A stretch of 64,000 bases of DNA, taken from the NCBI GenBank assembly GCA_037951105.1, contig JBAMJV010007954.1:122505-186504 (forward strand), read 5' to 3'. Each line of letters begins with the position of its first letter. Positions within the stretch are counted from its first letter, which is position 1. Positions 45,259 to 57,409 of this stretch are shown piece after piece. Source of the DNA: Echinarachnius parma (lineage: Eukaryota; Echinodermata; Echinoidea; Clypeasteroida; Echinarachniidae). The notes under the pieces were generated by a model. That model was given only the letters and a program-made list of their open reading frames with translations. It had not been told where the DNA came from and searched no databases. Both the position numbers and the translations under genes were made by a program.

Positions 45259-45683
45259 CAGAAATTCAAATACTTTTTATGATGATTGATCATGATAATG
45301 ATGGTGATATCAACTTGATGCAACATAATATGTTATAGTGCAATTTTAGTTGAAATCAATCTTCAAGAGATCAACGCGGACTAGTTTTCATGAAAGGTAT
45401 ACCAAAAGTTACAATAAAATGCACTTTTCCCTGAAATGTTTTCCTAGATTTGTTGTTTTGGTGTTTTAGATAAAGCCTGTTTTCCATGAAATATAATTGT
45501 TTATATGGCAACAAGGAAGTTATACATGACAGTTTCTCTTGGTTAGGAAAATTAGGAAAACAAATCAACTCTGATTATGACTATTCACTAAAGACATTTT
45601 CACATGCTTTCTATATCAAGTTGACTTCTGTTGCGAGTTCTGACTAAGTTGTTTTGAACATTTTATTGTAAAAAAATTAAAAT

Positions 45684-46226
45684 TTAAAGGGGTAGTTTAG
45701 TTTTGGTAGAGAGGGCGCTGCACATCACAATTTGTTTGTGAGGTAATGAAAAACTGAGTGTCGAATTTGAGAGAACATGCAATTTTAATGGCAGAATAAA
45801 CTTTATTGGGTCGAAATCGACCCACAAACGGCTTAAATATCAATAAATATATCTGATCTTATAATTATTTAGGGCCCAAATAATTAGACGATTTTTAAAA
45901 AAATTTAAAAAAATGCTTGCACTTTTTCAAAAATTTTAAAAAGTGTTTTTTAAATAGTTGTTGATGATCTCTCTATTTAATCATTATTTCAATAAAACAT
46001 CACATGCATAATTTTGTATGAAAAATGGTTGAAACCAATGCCTTTTTAGAAAGCGCCCTCTTGTGTTTTAATGGCTCTTTTTAAATGATAACGGGCTTTT
46101 TAGTTAGTCGTTTGTAATTTTGTATACCTTTCGAGCATGGTGGAGTTATAACTATTAGTTTATAATGTTACTGTCCAGGTTTGGTTACTAAAGTTCAGCC
46201 TTACCAAAACTGAACTACCCCTTTAA
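45684..46226. mobile_element. TTAA-flanked element, 543 bp
   Basis: TTAAAGGGGTAGTTTAGTTTTGGTA mirrored, with two or three changes, by TACCAAAACTGAACTACCCCTTTAA (25-bp inverted ends). The right interior (CTCGA/TCGAGCATG, TGTTACTGTCCAGG) is shared with 53015-53162. Confidence 0.87.
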
Positions 46227-48377
46227 TGGCAGTTTTCTTTTATAAGTCTTACATTGAAAGATAAATTACAAAGGTGAACATTTATGTTTGTTTACATTTA
46301 GGGGTTTCTTAAATAATAGCTTGCTTTAGCTTTTATTTTTAAGGGATACTAGTACATTTACTGATTTAATTGGAACCGTTATCAAAAACATTTTCCATAA
46401 AGGGGATTCTTAGTGAAAGAAGTGTTTCCTCAAGTGAATGAACCTAAAAGAAATGTATTTGCAGCTGTAATGTGGTAGTTTGATTGATAAATTTCAGTCT
46501 AGAATTTTGTAAAAAAATTGAGAAAAACAATTATATGTTTTAAGCAAGAAATTTGTACCTGCCAAATTGTGATGCTGCACACCCCTTTGATTTGAGTGGT
46601 AATAGCCCACCACACTCAGCATATGTTATGCACTGTGTAATATTCATTCACCTGTGTGTGCTGTGTGTATCCATAATGAGTCATTGATAAGGCACTGTGA
46701 GTGTGCTTGTGTGATTTGTACATAAATGTGTGGCTGCCCATATCATTTGCATGTATACAGACATAGTTGTGTGTGTTACAGTGTAATTTGAGAGGCACAC
46801 TAATATTTCATTGTTCTGCTATGCATGCATGCATAGCTCAACATGGGGAGTATACAGGGAAAAAACCATATATATGATCAGCTAGTGTGTGCAGTATATA
46901 GTGCAATGCGAAATAGGGGAAAAAATGGGGAAAAAAGTGTGCGAATCTGGTAGATTGGAAAGCAATGTACTGTCAACAACTAGACTAGAGGATAGAGCCT
47001 TTACACCCATGCAATGCCAATGCCCAATCTGTTATAGATCTCTTGCTTTATAATGGTGCAGGGATCTCGGCAGCGCATGTGGGTAACGCTGTGTGTACGT
47101 TGGTGTATCGTCAGTGTGCCGAAAAGGCTTAATTCGCAATCCGCAGGCATGCTGATGCTTCTCTGATGTGCATGCAGTGTGTGAACTCGGCGATCGGCGG
47201 CATTTACCCTGCGATTAACTGAACTGGCATTCGTACAGACAGTGGGCGAACTAAACATGCTGCTTCTACTTGTTGTAGTACCTACTCCGTGTGTTATCAT
47301 GTCGTCGTTTGTACAGTGGATCGTGACCCTTCCCTCTTGCGTCTCTGATTGGAACTATATGGTCAAAGTCGGGCCAGGAACCTCCTAAGCCTGGATATAT
47401 ATAATTGGAATAAATCACACTACTATACTGGGTATATACCAACACCAGGCCTGCCCCCCTTGGGCCTGTGCCTTTTTTCTTTCTCTGACATAAAATCTAT
47501 CCTTTTATTATTATTTTGCAAGTTAAAAACACTTGAGTTGACTTGAAAAGAGAGAGACGAAGCTAGAATTAAAACGTGAGCAGTCGCATGAAGACAGATA
47601 AATCTCTTGTGATGATTGCACACTTATTTAGGTGGTGATTATGCATTCATTGATAGTAAACATAATCCAAGTGTCATGTTGTAAGATATGTGTACAAGGA
47701 AGGGTCAAGGTCAAAGGTCATTGTTCTTTACATACTACTATTCTATTGATAACACTATTAAACAGGTGCATAAAGGCAATTTTCTTGCTGATATATGTTC
47801 ACAATGATATTGATACGGTTATGATTTATGATTATAAATGCTGTATTGATTATTAATATAATCTTGTCATGTGCTTATAAGTTTATATCAAGGTGCGTGC
47901 TAGCCGTGTAAAGGTGTATTATTGATATATAATAATAATAATAATAATAGACATTTATGTAGCGCATATATATTTAGGAATCGATGCTTGAATTATATTT
48001 TGTAATTCAAATATGAACAGATAACTGTATTTCTTTATTACACAAGTATTTGGGAATGGATTATGGTTATGTTTATGTGAATGCACAAGGGGCTGATAAC
48101 TGATGTGATATATATACAACATTCTCATGGAGCTTTTTTTACGTCTTTAAACTAACCTATATCCGGAAGAAATTGTCTTTGAAATGTTAAAATGTCATAA
48201 TCATATATTCCCAATGTTTTTCAATTTGATTGCATCACAATTCAAAGGTTTCCGGATCGATGCATCTATAGACAAAGGCTTCCCTTTTATCAAGGTGTTG
48301 TATTGACATCAATCTGCTATAATGTATACATGTACATGTATGTCCGCTATACATCCCAACACATACCTGACCCTAGT
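46227..48377. other. Unassigned region
   Basis: GT-rich stretches near 46640-46780, a short palindrome of GCATGCAT text near 46823, and an (AAT)n tail at about 47926-47949. No exon or RNA gene recognised. Confidence 0.45.
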
Positions 48378-48592
48378 ATACAGTGGCATAGCATGGTAGG
48401 ACTAATAATAATAAGGGGGACATGCAAATGATTGGGGGGGGGGGGGGGTGGGGGGTGGCAGAGCTCATGTTTTTCTTTATTTTTACACATATTTTTCTCA
48501 TGTTTGTTATTGCTCCTGGATTATTATTGATGGGAGGGGGGGAGGGGGGGGGGGGGGTGGGGCACGTGCCCCCCGTAGCTATCCCACTGCTA
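48378..48592. repeat. G-rich element bounded by CAGTGGCATAGC / GTAGCTATCCCACTG
   Basis: The two ends are imperfect inverses, and two long G-runs lie between. Similar CAGTGGCGTA-type text next to G-runs occurs at about 33646, 25182, 59874 and 61080. Confidence 0.5.
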
Positions 48593-48861
48593 ATTATAGA
48601 GCTAAGTCAATGTTAGAAATTTACTTTCTCTTGTAGGGGCCCAGTGGGGCAAGTAAAATGAAGAATGATCACATTTTCTTGCCAGAAACCATAATTGTGT
48701 GTAATTGTGTAACCTTAAATAAAGGAATACATTAACACATTTTTTTACATTTTTGATGCCGAGTTGGGAAAGTAAAATTTGGTACTGCACCATTTGAGTG
48801 GCCTGAAGCCCACTTTGGGTGGCCCTGGGCCAGCCCTGGGCCAGCAGGCAACAGGTGCACA

Positions 48862-49866
48862 TTTCTAGCATTGGCTGTTAAATAGGGGTAATGACCGAAG
48901 TCTGAATGGAGAGCCTGTTGTGTCATCACTAATTAACATAGCAATGGCATGCTCCTTTCAGGGGTGGTCCATAAAATCAATTAATAGGGTGATAGTTCTT
49001 AGAAAGGGATCAATGGTTATCGAGGACATATCATAACACAAACAGGGGGGGAATAATTACTTTTTCCTACAAATTGGTGTCAATTGCTGCTTTGTAAGTG
49101 GTGTTGTAAGTGGGTCAGTAAAGAACAAGATTTCGGGAGGCATTTCCAGGGGGGGGGGGGGGGGCAATTTTGAAGAGAGTTGAATAAACTTTTAACTTTC
49201 AAATCGAGTTTGTTTATGTGTAAATGTTCCACTCCCAGGAGAGCATTTCCCAACAGCACTTATTGGGTTTGCACATGCACATGTATAAAGAGGTTCGCTT
49301 TTCCTTTGGGGAGGGGGGTAGTTGGGTAAGTAAACCGTATTATTACTGTATTTGATATATCAGTAGCTTTTATAGTTTGGAACTTACATAGCGTTAAATA
49401 TGTGTACCAGCATTAATCAACCATTTCCAAGTACACTAGTAAGTTTTGAGTGTTCCCCGTCTGAATTTGTTGCTTTTTAAGGACTATGAGACTTCACTTA
49501 TTGCGTAAACAATGTCTTGGTCTTTAAGAATCCTGCCTGTCCAACGAATGTTTATACGCGTGACACCAAAGTTTGGAAGTGCCACATATTTATTGGGTTT
49601 CCGATTTTATAAACTTCCTCTAGAATTCATCACTATCCGATCTACGCAAATGGGCTCTAATCCCATGTTTTTAATTTTGTCTGTAATAATCTAATATTAG
49701 GTTTCTGAGAACCAATGTAATTTAGGGTCTGATAGTGGGAAACTATGGCTTCTCATGACTTCAAACAGTTATATTTGAATTTCCAATATTAAAGTTGCTT
49801 TAATTTATATGTTCTACATTTGTTGTAATTCTTTGTATTTGATTTTATTTCTGCCTGTACCTGTAG
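48862..49866. other. Unassigned stretch, probably intron
   Basis: A G-run at about 49149-49165; no exon with both borders. Confidence 0.4.
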
Positions 49867-49945
49867 GAAGATCAGGAAACGGACCATGTAGAAACCTTAA
49901 TTCGTTCAACGAATGGGGCGAAGAAAACGAAGAATGTGATTTAAG
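49867..49945 (+). pseudogene. Diverged copy 1 of the acidic exon
   Basis: It follows CTGTAG and aligns with the exon at 50285: in one frame it reads RNLNSFNEWGEENEECDLS. In the phase required by the upstream exon it runs into a stop, and the donor position (TTAAGTT) lacks a GT. It is probably a decayed duplicate exon. Confidence 0.5.
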
Positions 49946-50093
49946 TTGAAAATGTTTCTTCTTATAAAGTACAAATATAGGTATAATAATCCTAGATGTT
50001 TTTATATTGTCTGTAATAAGCAATTGAAATTTCATGCTAAAATGAATTTGTTGTCATTCTTTTCATTGTATTTGATTTCATTTCTTCCTTCAG

Positions 50094-50185
50094 GACTCAA
50101 AGAATCAAGATAAGTATAGTACATTGCTTAGGGACCTGAATTCATCCAACGAAGGAGGAGAAGAAAACAAAGATTGTGATTTAAG
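50094..50185 (+). pseudogene. Diverged copy 2 of the acidic exon
   Basis: Acceptor CTTCAG then GACTCAAAG; encodes DSKNQDKY... and RDLNSSNEGGEENKDCDLS in phase 0, without a stop. The donor equivalent reads TTAAGTT, so no normal 5' splice site is present at the expected place; a weak GTGATT lies a few bases earlier. It could be a decayed or rarely used exon. Confidence 0.45.
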
Positions 50186-50284
50186 TTTTAAATGTTTCTT
50201 CATTATTACTAATACTTGGATGAACTTTCACGCTAAATTGGATTTGTTAATTTGTTATTGTTCTGATTTTATTTCTGCCTGTAG

Positions 50285-50370
50285 GAGGAGGAGGAGCAGG
50301 AGACGGACAGTAGGAACCTCAATTCTTCCAACGAAGGGGGAGAAGAAAACGCCTCTTCAAACTCGCAAAG
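50285..50370 (+). CDS. 86-nt acidic exon, likely next exon after 32413-32458
   Basis: Acceptor TGCCTGTAG, then phase-0 codons EEEEQETDSRNL and NSSNEGGEENASSNSQ, ending two bases into a codon at donor GTATTT. It accepts the phase left by the exon at 32458, and together they give an acidic, Ser-rich low-complexity segment as expected downstream of the LQLSD motif in AFF-like proteins. It is the most intact of three tandem exon copies (spacing about 227 and 191 bp). Identity is inferred. A downstream exon was not convincingly found. Confidence 0.5.
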
Positions 50371-51020
50371 GTATTTGTCATTTCATTTTTCCTCATAATT
50401 TTGTCTTCATAATCATAATCTTCTAAAGCAGTTTCATAATATTGAAAGTGAACCGTCATGACATTAATCTAAAATCATCTTTTGTGTCTTATTATAAGTT
50501 GGCCATTCTAGTAGCAGAAGTATCTCACAACTTTAAAATTTTGGCTCGCAAAAGGAAAACAGTATTTTCAACACTAAATTTGAACTCTTTAAAGGGATAG
50601 TCGAGTTTTTATACCAAAACTCGACTTATCCCTTTAAGTTCATACATGAATATTCAATTCATTTAGATCAGGAAGATCCTCTCAAACAAAGGCAGACAGA
50701 TACCTGTGGACTATACGTGTACATGTGTGTGCATGTACCTCTGTAATTGGTCTAGGTAATCAATGTTTTGCAGTTAGCCAAAGACCATCAGATCTGATTA
50801 CGCGTCTTTTCACCACCCAATTGAACAAGAGAGGTGGGATCAATACACAAACACTGTAATATAAGCACAGCACACAGGCAATGTTGTTATCCGCTCAATA
50901 AGCTCAGCCCAGCCTTGTGTAAAAACACTCGATAATGAATTCCGAAGAAATACAAAGCGTCATGGCAGTTTAGCCATTGAAAGGATTACACTCATGGCCA
51001 CCCTTTGCATTGTGTACTTG
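50371..51020. other. Unassigned, with one minimal TTAA palindrome
   Basis: Apart from 50589-50637 nothing is recognised. Confidence 0.4.
50589..50637. mobile_element. 49-bp minimal TTAA palindrome
   Basis: TTAAAGGGATAGTCGAGTTTT, a six-base loop, then AAAACTCGACTTATCCCTTTAA. It is essentially two terminal inverted repeats with no body, perhaps an internally deleted TTAA MITE. Confidence 0.8.
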
Positions 51021-51180
51021 TATACAGTCAAACCTGTCTTAGTGGCCACCTGTCTATAACAACCAACCTGCCCATAGCGGCCATTTAACATGATCCCTGC
51101 AGAGAAGAACAATGGGATGAACCTGTCTACAGTGGCCACTTTTCTTACTTCCCTTCGGTGGTTACTATACACAGGTTGAA
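51021..51180. mobile_element. MITE of CAGTCAAACCTGTCTTAGTGGCC family, copy 1
   Basis: TACAGTCAAACCTGTC at the left and CTATACACAGGTTGAAC at the right are inverse-like; also matched inside by GGTGGTTACTA / TAGTGGCCACC. Confidence 0.75.
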
Positions 51181-51244
51181 CGTTTGTTCATGTACCTTGT
51201 TTTGTGTCTGTTCCCGTATCGTACTGCGGAATAAATATATATCT

Positions 51245-51404
51245 ATAGTCAAACCTGTCTTAGTGGCCACCTGTCAACAGCAACCAACCTGCATGTAGCG
51301 GCCACCAGAAGTGACCCCCTTCATAGATAATGTCAAAATGGAATCTCCAGTGGCCACTTTTCGTATTTCCCTTCAGTGGTCACTATACACAGGTTTGTCT
51401 GTAG
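51245..51404. mobile_element. MITE of the same family, copy 2
   Basis: Same structure, 64 bp downstream of copy 1, with the end GGTTTGTCTGTA. Copies 1 and 2 are clearly homologous but diverged in the middle. Confidence 0.78.
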
Positions 51405-53014
51405 AGGTATGAAGCACTCTGGTCATTGACCAGTGTGAGAGGGTGCATTGTTATGTAATCTCTGCACCCATACAGGCATAGATTAGGGTGTATTGTCACC
51501 CCCTAAGCCCCTCTTATACCCTTGGTTGAATGAATGGAGGGTGAGGAAAAGAGCACCCTTTATATCTTGTAGAAGGGTGGAGAAGGGTTTCTTTTATCTG
51601 AGGATTATGTGGTTCAAGTCAGTCGAAATAATAACACCTGATTTTTTCATTTTTTGTCCTTCATTTTTTTAAATAACGAATTCATTGCCTGATAGTGCCA
51701 TCTAAATATGAAAGCTGCCTTAAATTTAGAAAGATTTAAATGGTTTGATAGATCTGCAAATCAATAATTTACTTTCTTAACCCAATCCCTTTGAGATTCT
51801 GAAATCCCCATAGACTTTGTACATGGCCCACCTGGTTCCCGTAAGCAACAGGTTAAGTGTGATTGTACAAGAATGTCAAAACAAAGTGCTCATAATTTAG
51901 ATAGTTGCGGAGGGAGGCATCATTGGTGATGATGATGATAACTACTATGATGAAAAGGACCAAGAACTACAAAGAAGATGATGGCAGCGATGATCATTAT
52001 TTTTTATGATGACGACAATGAAAATCACGATGATGATGATGAGGAGGCTGGTGACGATGATGATAACAAAGCTAACAAAATAACGAAGATAATCTAGAAG
52101 TTGATTTATGAAAATGGAATTTTGAAGTTGATCGATGGGTGATGAATTTCCATTTGCTTAGAATCTTATCGTCTCGCATTCACAACTTAACAGGGCACCT
52201 CAACATGCCACCCAAGTAGTTGGGTTGTAAGGCTATCCCAAACCTCTTCAGAATGCATGGAGCCCATACTGTACCTTGGGGGGGGGGGGGGGGGGGGTAG
52301 GTCTATGGTATAGTGTAAGGTCCTTGTGTTTTACTAAGATGGTTTTTGCCTTGTATACATACACAGTAGCAATAAGTACTGCACAGGGTCCTGCGCAGCA
52401 GTAGTCACCCTGTACAGAGGTCAAACCACAAATATGTTGCAAATATATTTCCTGCAAAAAAAAGTAGAAAGGAATTATAAACTGTGATTAGATTTTGGTC
52501 ATAATGTAGAATGCTGTGCTCCAACTCTTCATTTTGTATGGAATAATTGAAATTTCGACAGTTAACAAAATCATCAAAAACAAAACAAGAACAAAATGTT
52601 GGCGCTAATTGCAATACAGCAGTGTAGTGATTGGGAGGAAGGCATTGATAAGGTCCATGTATACGTACAATATAAGTGTATTGCAAAAGGCTTTAAGTAA
52701 TGTTGATTTGAATTTTGATATTTGTGTATATTATAGTATCTGAAATAAATCATTTCATGAATCTCTAGTCTCTACACTGACAATTGCGTACGATTTATAA
52801 ATTATTCTTCGTGTACATATAGACCAAAACCGATTTGCTCTCCTGATTATAGTTGTGACAATGAATGTTATGCATGTTATGCATGTATTATCATTCAGAA
52901 CACAGAGGCTTACATGTATGTTACTATCTCTAGAGATTTCTCTCATGTTGAATGAATTAACCTACATACATTTACATGTGTACATGTAGAGATTTGGGAT
53001 CTGACACTGGATGT
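51405..53014. other. Unassigned region
   Basis: It holds the mini-element 51777-51856, a GATGAT-rich stretch (about 51925-52075) and a G-run (about 52277-52297). No gene seen. Confidence 0.45.
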
Positions 53015-53162
53015 TTAAAGGCATAGTACAGTTTTGGTCAAACTGAATTTTAGTAACCAAAACCTGCACCATAACATTGCAAGCTATGCATGCTCGAACA
53101 GTATAAAAATTACAGCAACAACTAAGTAAAAAGCCTGTTATTTTCAGGAACTACCCCTTTAA
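53015..53162. mobile_element. TTAA-flanked short MITE
   Basis: TTAAAGGCATAGTACAGTTTTGG at the left and GGAACTACCCCTTTAA at the right, a shorter relative of 45684-46226. Its right TTAA is shared with the next element. Confidence 0.75.
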
Positions 53163-53610
53163 AGGGAGAGTGCAGATTTAGGTTAGAGGATGCTTCAAAA
53201 ATATTTGCGAGACCAGTATAGAAATGCTACATGTAGGAATGGCAATGCAAAAGCCCCTAATTGTCAAAACAAAACAAGTCAATATCCTTTTTCATTGAAT
53301 CTGTTCAACATAAATAAAGTTATTCAAAAAAGTTGCAGGACTTGACTTACTCGACTTACTCATGTATTGGAATTTCATCAATTTGAAATTCAATGGAATA
53401 TATACCCTTCATATTCAGGAAAATTATTTTAAACTGACTTTGAAATTGATTCTGATAATAATCTTTAGAATGATAAAAAACCTAGTTTAGATTTTATTGT
53501 ACAATTCTAACACGTTGTTGTGCTAACTATCCATTTTCAATGATTAAATACAATTAATACTAATAGCCACCAAAAATTAAGTTTTAACAGAACACTTACT
53601 TTCCCTTTAA
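53159..53610. mobile_element. TTAA-flanked element, 452 bp
   Basis: TTAAAGGGAGAGTGCAG at the left and ACACTTACTTTCCCTTTAA at the right. Abuts the preceding element by sharing one TTAA. Confidence 0.7.
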
Positions 53611-53759
53611 ACACAAAGTGGAAGGCATACATGTGTGTATGGACGGAACCGCAGCCAGTGATGATTTGTAGAAGAAGATAAGCGAGTAATTACTTCTGGA
53701 AGGAAGTCTGCACTTATTAGATGCATCATTTATAGTGGGGTATGAATCTGGCAGATAAC

Positions 53760-53814
53760 AAAATGTTTACTTTGCATGCCATGGACTGTCCATGGCATGC
53801 AAAGTAAACATTTT
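53760..53814. repeat. Perfect palindrome, 27-bp arms, 1-base centre
   Basis: Arms AAAATGTTTACTTTGCATGC... (53760-53786) and the exact inverse (53788-53814). No relative of it is seen elsewhere in the window. Confidence 0.95.
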
Positions 53815-56470
53815 ATGGACACATTGTACTAGAAGTATACATTGATGAATGTGTGCATAGTAATATGCAACAGAAGAATGAAATGGGTTTTTATATTTCA
53901 GATTTCTCCCTAATTATGGAGATATTTAGGCTTTAGAATTTCAAAGCATCTGTGGATGCTTTCGACCTTAGACAAAAGTTCTGAATTTTTATACTAAATC
54001 GTTTTGAAGGTAAAAGCTACATTATCATACCGTTAGCATGTATTGTGAACTATGTATACCTTGCACATTTGAATACTAAGGCAAGTGTAAGAATTATTTG
54101 TTTTTACATTTCAGGTCGTTTGAAAGATTTTTGCTCAAAATGTCAACAGTTCTAATGGAAATGGTAGATCCCCGGTTTCAAAACATCATATTGCACGTTG
54201 GTACATAAAATGTATATTCCATAAATTCTTCAATTTATTTTTAATAGATCATTTGCTTCATTTAGAAAATGTATGCATTTTTTCTGAGTACATTTTCAGT
54301 CCTTAAAAATAAGACTTCTGTGAAAATTGCTCTTATATTTCCATTTCTACACGGTTCTGACCATTGCATTGCATTGGATTAGTGAAGTTTTCACAAGTAG
54401 TGCATCAAAATACATTGTTACAAGATGTTGAAAATAGGGCATGCCAGAAGCTATAGTGGGAAAAGCTATAGGCACACTTTGCTGTTGACCTTGCTGTTAG
54501 TGGTCTTTGTGCTGCAGACCCTGTACATTTGTTATACACTTGTCCATTTCCCTGTACTGTACTTATGAGATGCATTATTTTGGGGAATCTTGATAATTTT
54601 TGCAATACTTTCTGTTTACTGTGTAGATTCAAGTCTCAAGTATGATACTTGAAAACCAAAATTAAAAACTAAATACTTACAACTTCGACAGTGTGGTGGT
54701 CAGTATCAAATCACATTTGAAATGATAGCAACAGTGTCTTTCATTATTTCACAAATCTATCAAATTAAAGATAATCTGTAATGATTACAATCCCCCCCCC
54801 CCCCAAAAAAAAAAAGTGCAATCAAAATCCACACTACACAGGCCTGCTCACACTCACAGCATCACAGGGTCTGTGAAGTTAAGACTATTTGGAGTCATTG
54901 CCAGGAAAATGAAGAAGCAGAGCAGCGGGTCATGGAGGGGTCAGTGCTGTGTTCTGATTGGCTAGCAGCCTTCACCCTGTATTATATTGTGTACATGTCC
55001 ACAAATACATACACCAAGCAGCAAAATAATATTGGGATGTTGTTTGTGGCTAGATTTTAATATCAGAAATGAAAGAAGATGGCATATATTTCTGGAGATG
55101 TCTATTCAATATGTGTCCAGTGACTCCAGTTTGGTGATGCTGTCCTTTTGAACTACAATATGTGTATCTTGTTGAAATATGATTCGTAGTCGATCTCGTT
55201 CAGGTCATGTCATGAAATACTTATGCTGAGGTCTATAGAGAATGCATGGTGTAGCAAAATCAAATCATCTTTTATTGGGTTCAAAATTGTATTTAAATAT
55301 GTAACATTGACATAATTATATGTAGATGAATAGATTAAATAACCAGGACTTTACATCGTGTGTCGCCAAATTGTTGTTTGTAGAGGTTTTAATTTTTATA
55401 AGGAAATATTAATTTTTAATTATCCTCTTGAAAAATGATTGACCGTGAAATACACATTCATGACTTAAAATGTTATGAAGTGCTCAAGTTTCATGTTTAT
55501 GAAATATTAACGCAATCCCCTTAGATCTTGGCTGTTTATAGATTTGTTTATCCCCTACTGTACATGGCCTACTTCATACCTCAAAATATAACAGGAAACA
55601 TAATGTATGTATGGCAGTATATTTCCCAACATTGCCAATATAGAAGCAGTGTTAACTTGGAAGTTTATTTTTTCATCTTGAATTAAATATGATGTAGTTT
55701 GGGGACTTCAGCACAATATACTTGAAAAGATGAAGTACTCAAGTAACATTATGTTTACAAATTTACAATTGAGGGTCGACTGGGCCATTTGTACTGTACA
55801 TAGCTGGTAAAATTATCAAATGAAATTTCTAAGCAAAATTGTTTTTAAAAGTATGTATTCAGTACACAAATGAGAGCTCTTTGCCCTTCTAAACATACAT
55901 ATGTTATAAGCAAATTATTAAAACAAATTCAAAATTAAATGATGGTTTCCCAAGCACATACTAGACATGTAAATGAGGGCGCTTCGTTGAATTACTTGTA
56001 CCAGAATATGTGGGTGAATTATCAACATTTCTCAAAAATTACAAAATCCAATTTGTTATGTTTGCAGGAAAAACACTGTACATGTGCATAATGTAAATAT
56101 TAGGATATATTCTATTTGATAGAAGGACCCAGATCACAATGGCAAGTTGAATGGCGGGAAGAGACAAATGGTAGATCTATTGTGCAGGGTGTCGACATTT
56201 CCCATGCAGTGGCGTGCCATCGATTTATTCATGGGCATTTTCACAATTCCTTTTTGTCTGACCAGAAATGTTGCCCTTAGATAGATGGAGTGGAAGAGAT
56301 ATTATTATTAAAATCCATTTGTTTTCTTTCTCCTTCTCCTTTTTGAAAGAGAAATTAATCAATTTCACCTTTTGTGCAACTACTGTAGTCAGATTAGATA
56401 GATCATTTGGACTGTAGTTTCCGATTGTAGGATCAATGTAGAACAATACCTGGTTATATGCTCATGCAAG
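53815..56470. other. Unassigned region
   Basis: A C-run at about 54793-54804 and a reversed copy of the CATGCATTCTCTATAGA mini-element (about 55190-55250). No exon convincingly supported. Confidence 0.45.
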
Positions 56471-56472
56471 GT

Positions 56473-56784
56473 AGTGGTTTTCTGGGACATTTTTAGCATC
56501 TTTTTTTATACCATCCGGAAGTAAAAAATACATATTACATTATTGGCTATAATCATGGTAATATTGAATGATGACGAATAATTAATTTACAGTACTTCAA
56601 CCAAAATTACTGTTTAAATGGTTTTCTGGTACATTTTTAGCATCTTTTTTTATACCATTCGGAAGTAAAAAATACATATTACATTATTGGCTATAATCAT
56701 GGTAATATTGAATGAAACATTTCTATTTTCAGTTAATTGAATTGACGAATAATTAATTTACAGTACTTCAACCAAAATTAAGTA
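56473..56784 (+). repeat. Tandem duplication, about 147-bp unit
   Basis: Two copies begin GGTTTTCTGG at 56473 and 56620. They are almost identical over about 90 bp; the second has about 28 extra bases before a shared tail (GACGAATAATTAATTTACAG). Confidence 0.9.
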
Positions 56785-57053
56785 TAAATGCTTGATTTTT
56801 TTTTTTTTTTACTTCAGTTTATATGGCCATGGATGGATATGAATGCTTTTATTAGTCCGCATTTATTTCTGAAACTGAAAGTAATCATATCACATCCTGG
56901 CATGCCTTTATAGAGTATAGCATATTGACAACTTAGCGTACTAGTATGTGTGGGCATGTGACATGATTATCACATGCACACTGCAGGTGAAAATATACAA
57001 TGTCTTTTCCTGTTGACAGTGAAAAACATACCCCTCAGGGCAAATCAGCCCAC

Positions 57054-57409
57054 TTAAAGGGATCAAGTAACTTTGTTCGCTAGTGCAGAAAGTGATGAAT
57101 GGTTGGTATAATGTGTAGTTTTGTGAGCTGATATGTCCTGAGTATTGTGTGAAAATTTCACGTTAAATGGATGTTATATGGCAGAGTAATGAGGGAAAAT
57201 GCAAAGTGATAATTGCTAACTTATTGCATGCACTGACTATCCAGTGGATAGTGAAAAATCCAAACACTTAAATCGAAAGGGAAATAAAAACAAAATTAAA
57301 AGAATGTGCTTCATGCTTGTATTGGTAAATATGAATACAAGATATGAGAGAACCACTAGATTTCTAATTAAGTTTTTTAGATTTGGACAATGTTACTAGA
57401 TCCTTTTAA
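57054..57409. mobile_element. TTAA-flanked MITE, 356 bp
   Basis: TTAAAGGGATCAAGTAACTTTG at the left and GTTACTAGATCCTTTTAA at the right; full-length relative of 41858-42201. Confidence 0.87.

Noticed and set aside
54119-54208. Possible exon after a TTTCAG acceptor (phase fits the exon ending at 50370)
   Set aside because: About 30 open codons but only a weak GTAGAT donor or an early stop; the peptide does not resemble the acidic AFF-like segment. Too little evidence.
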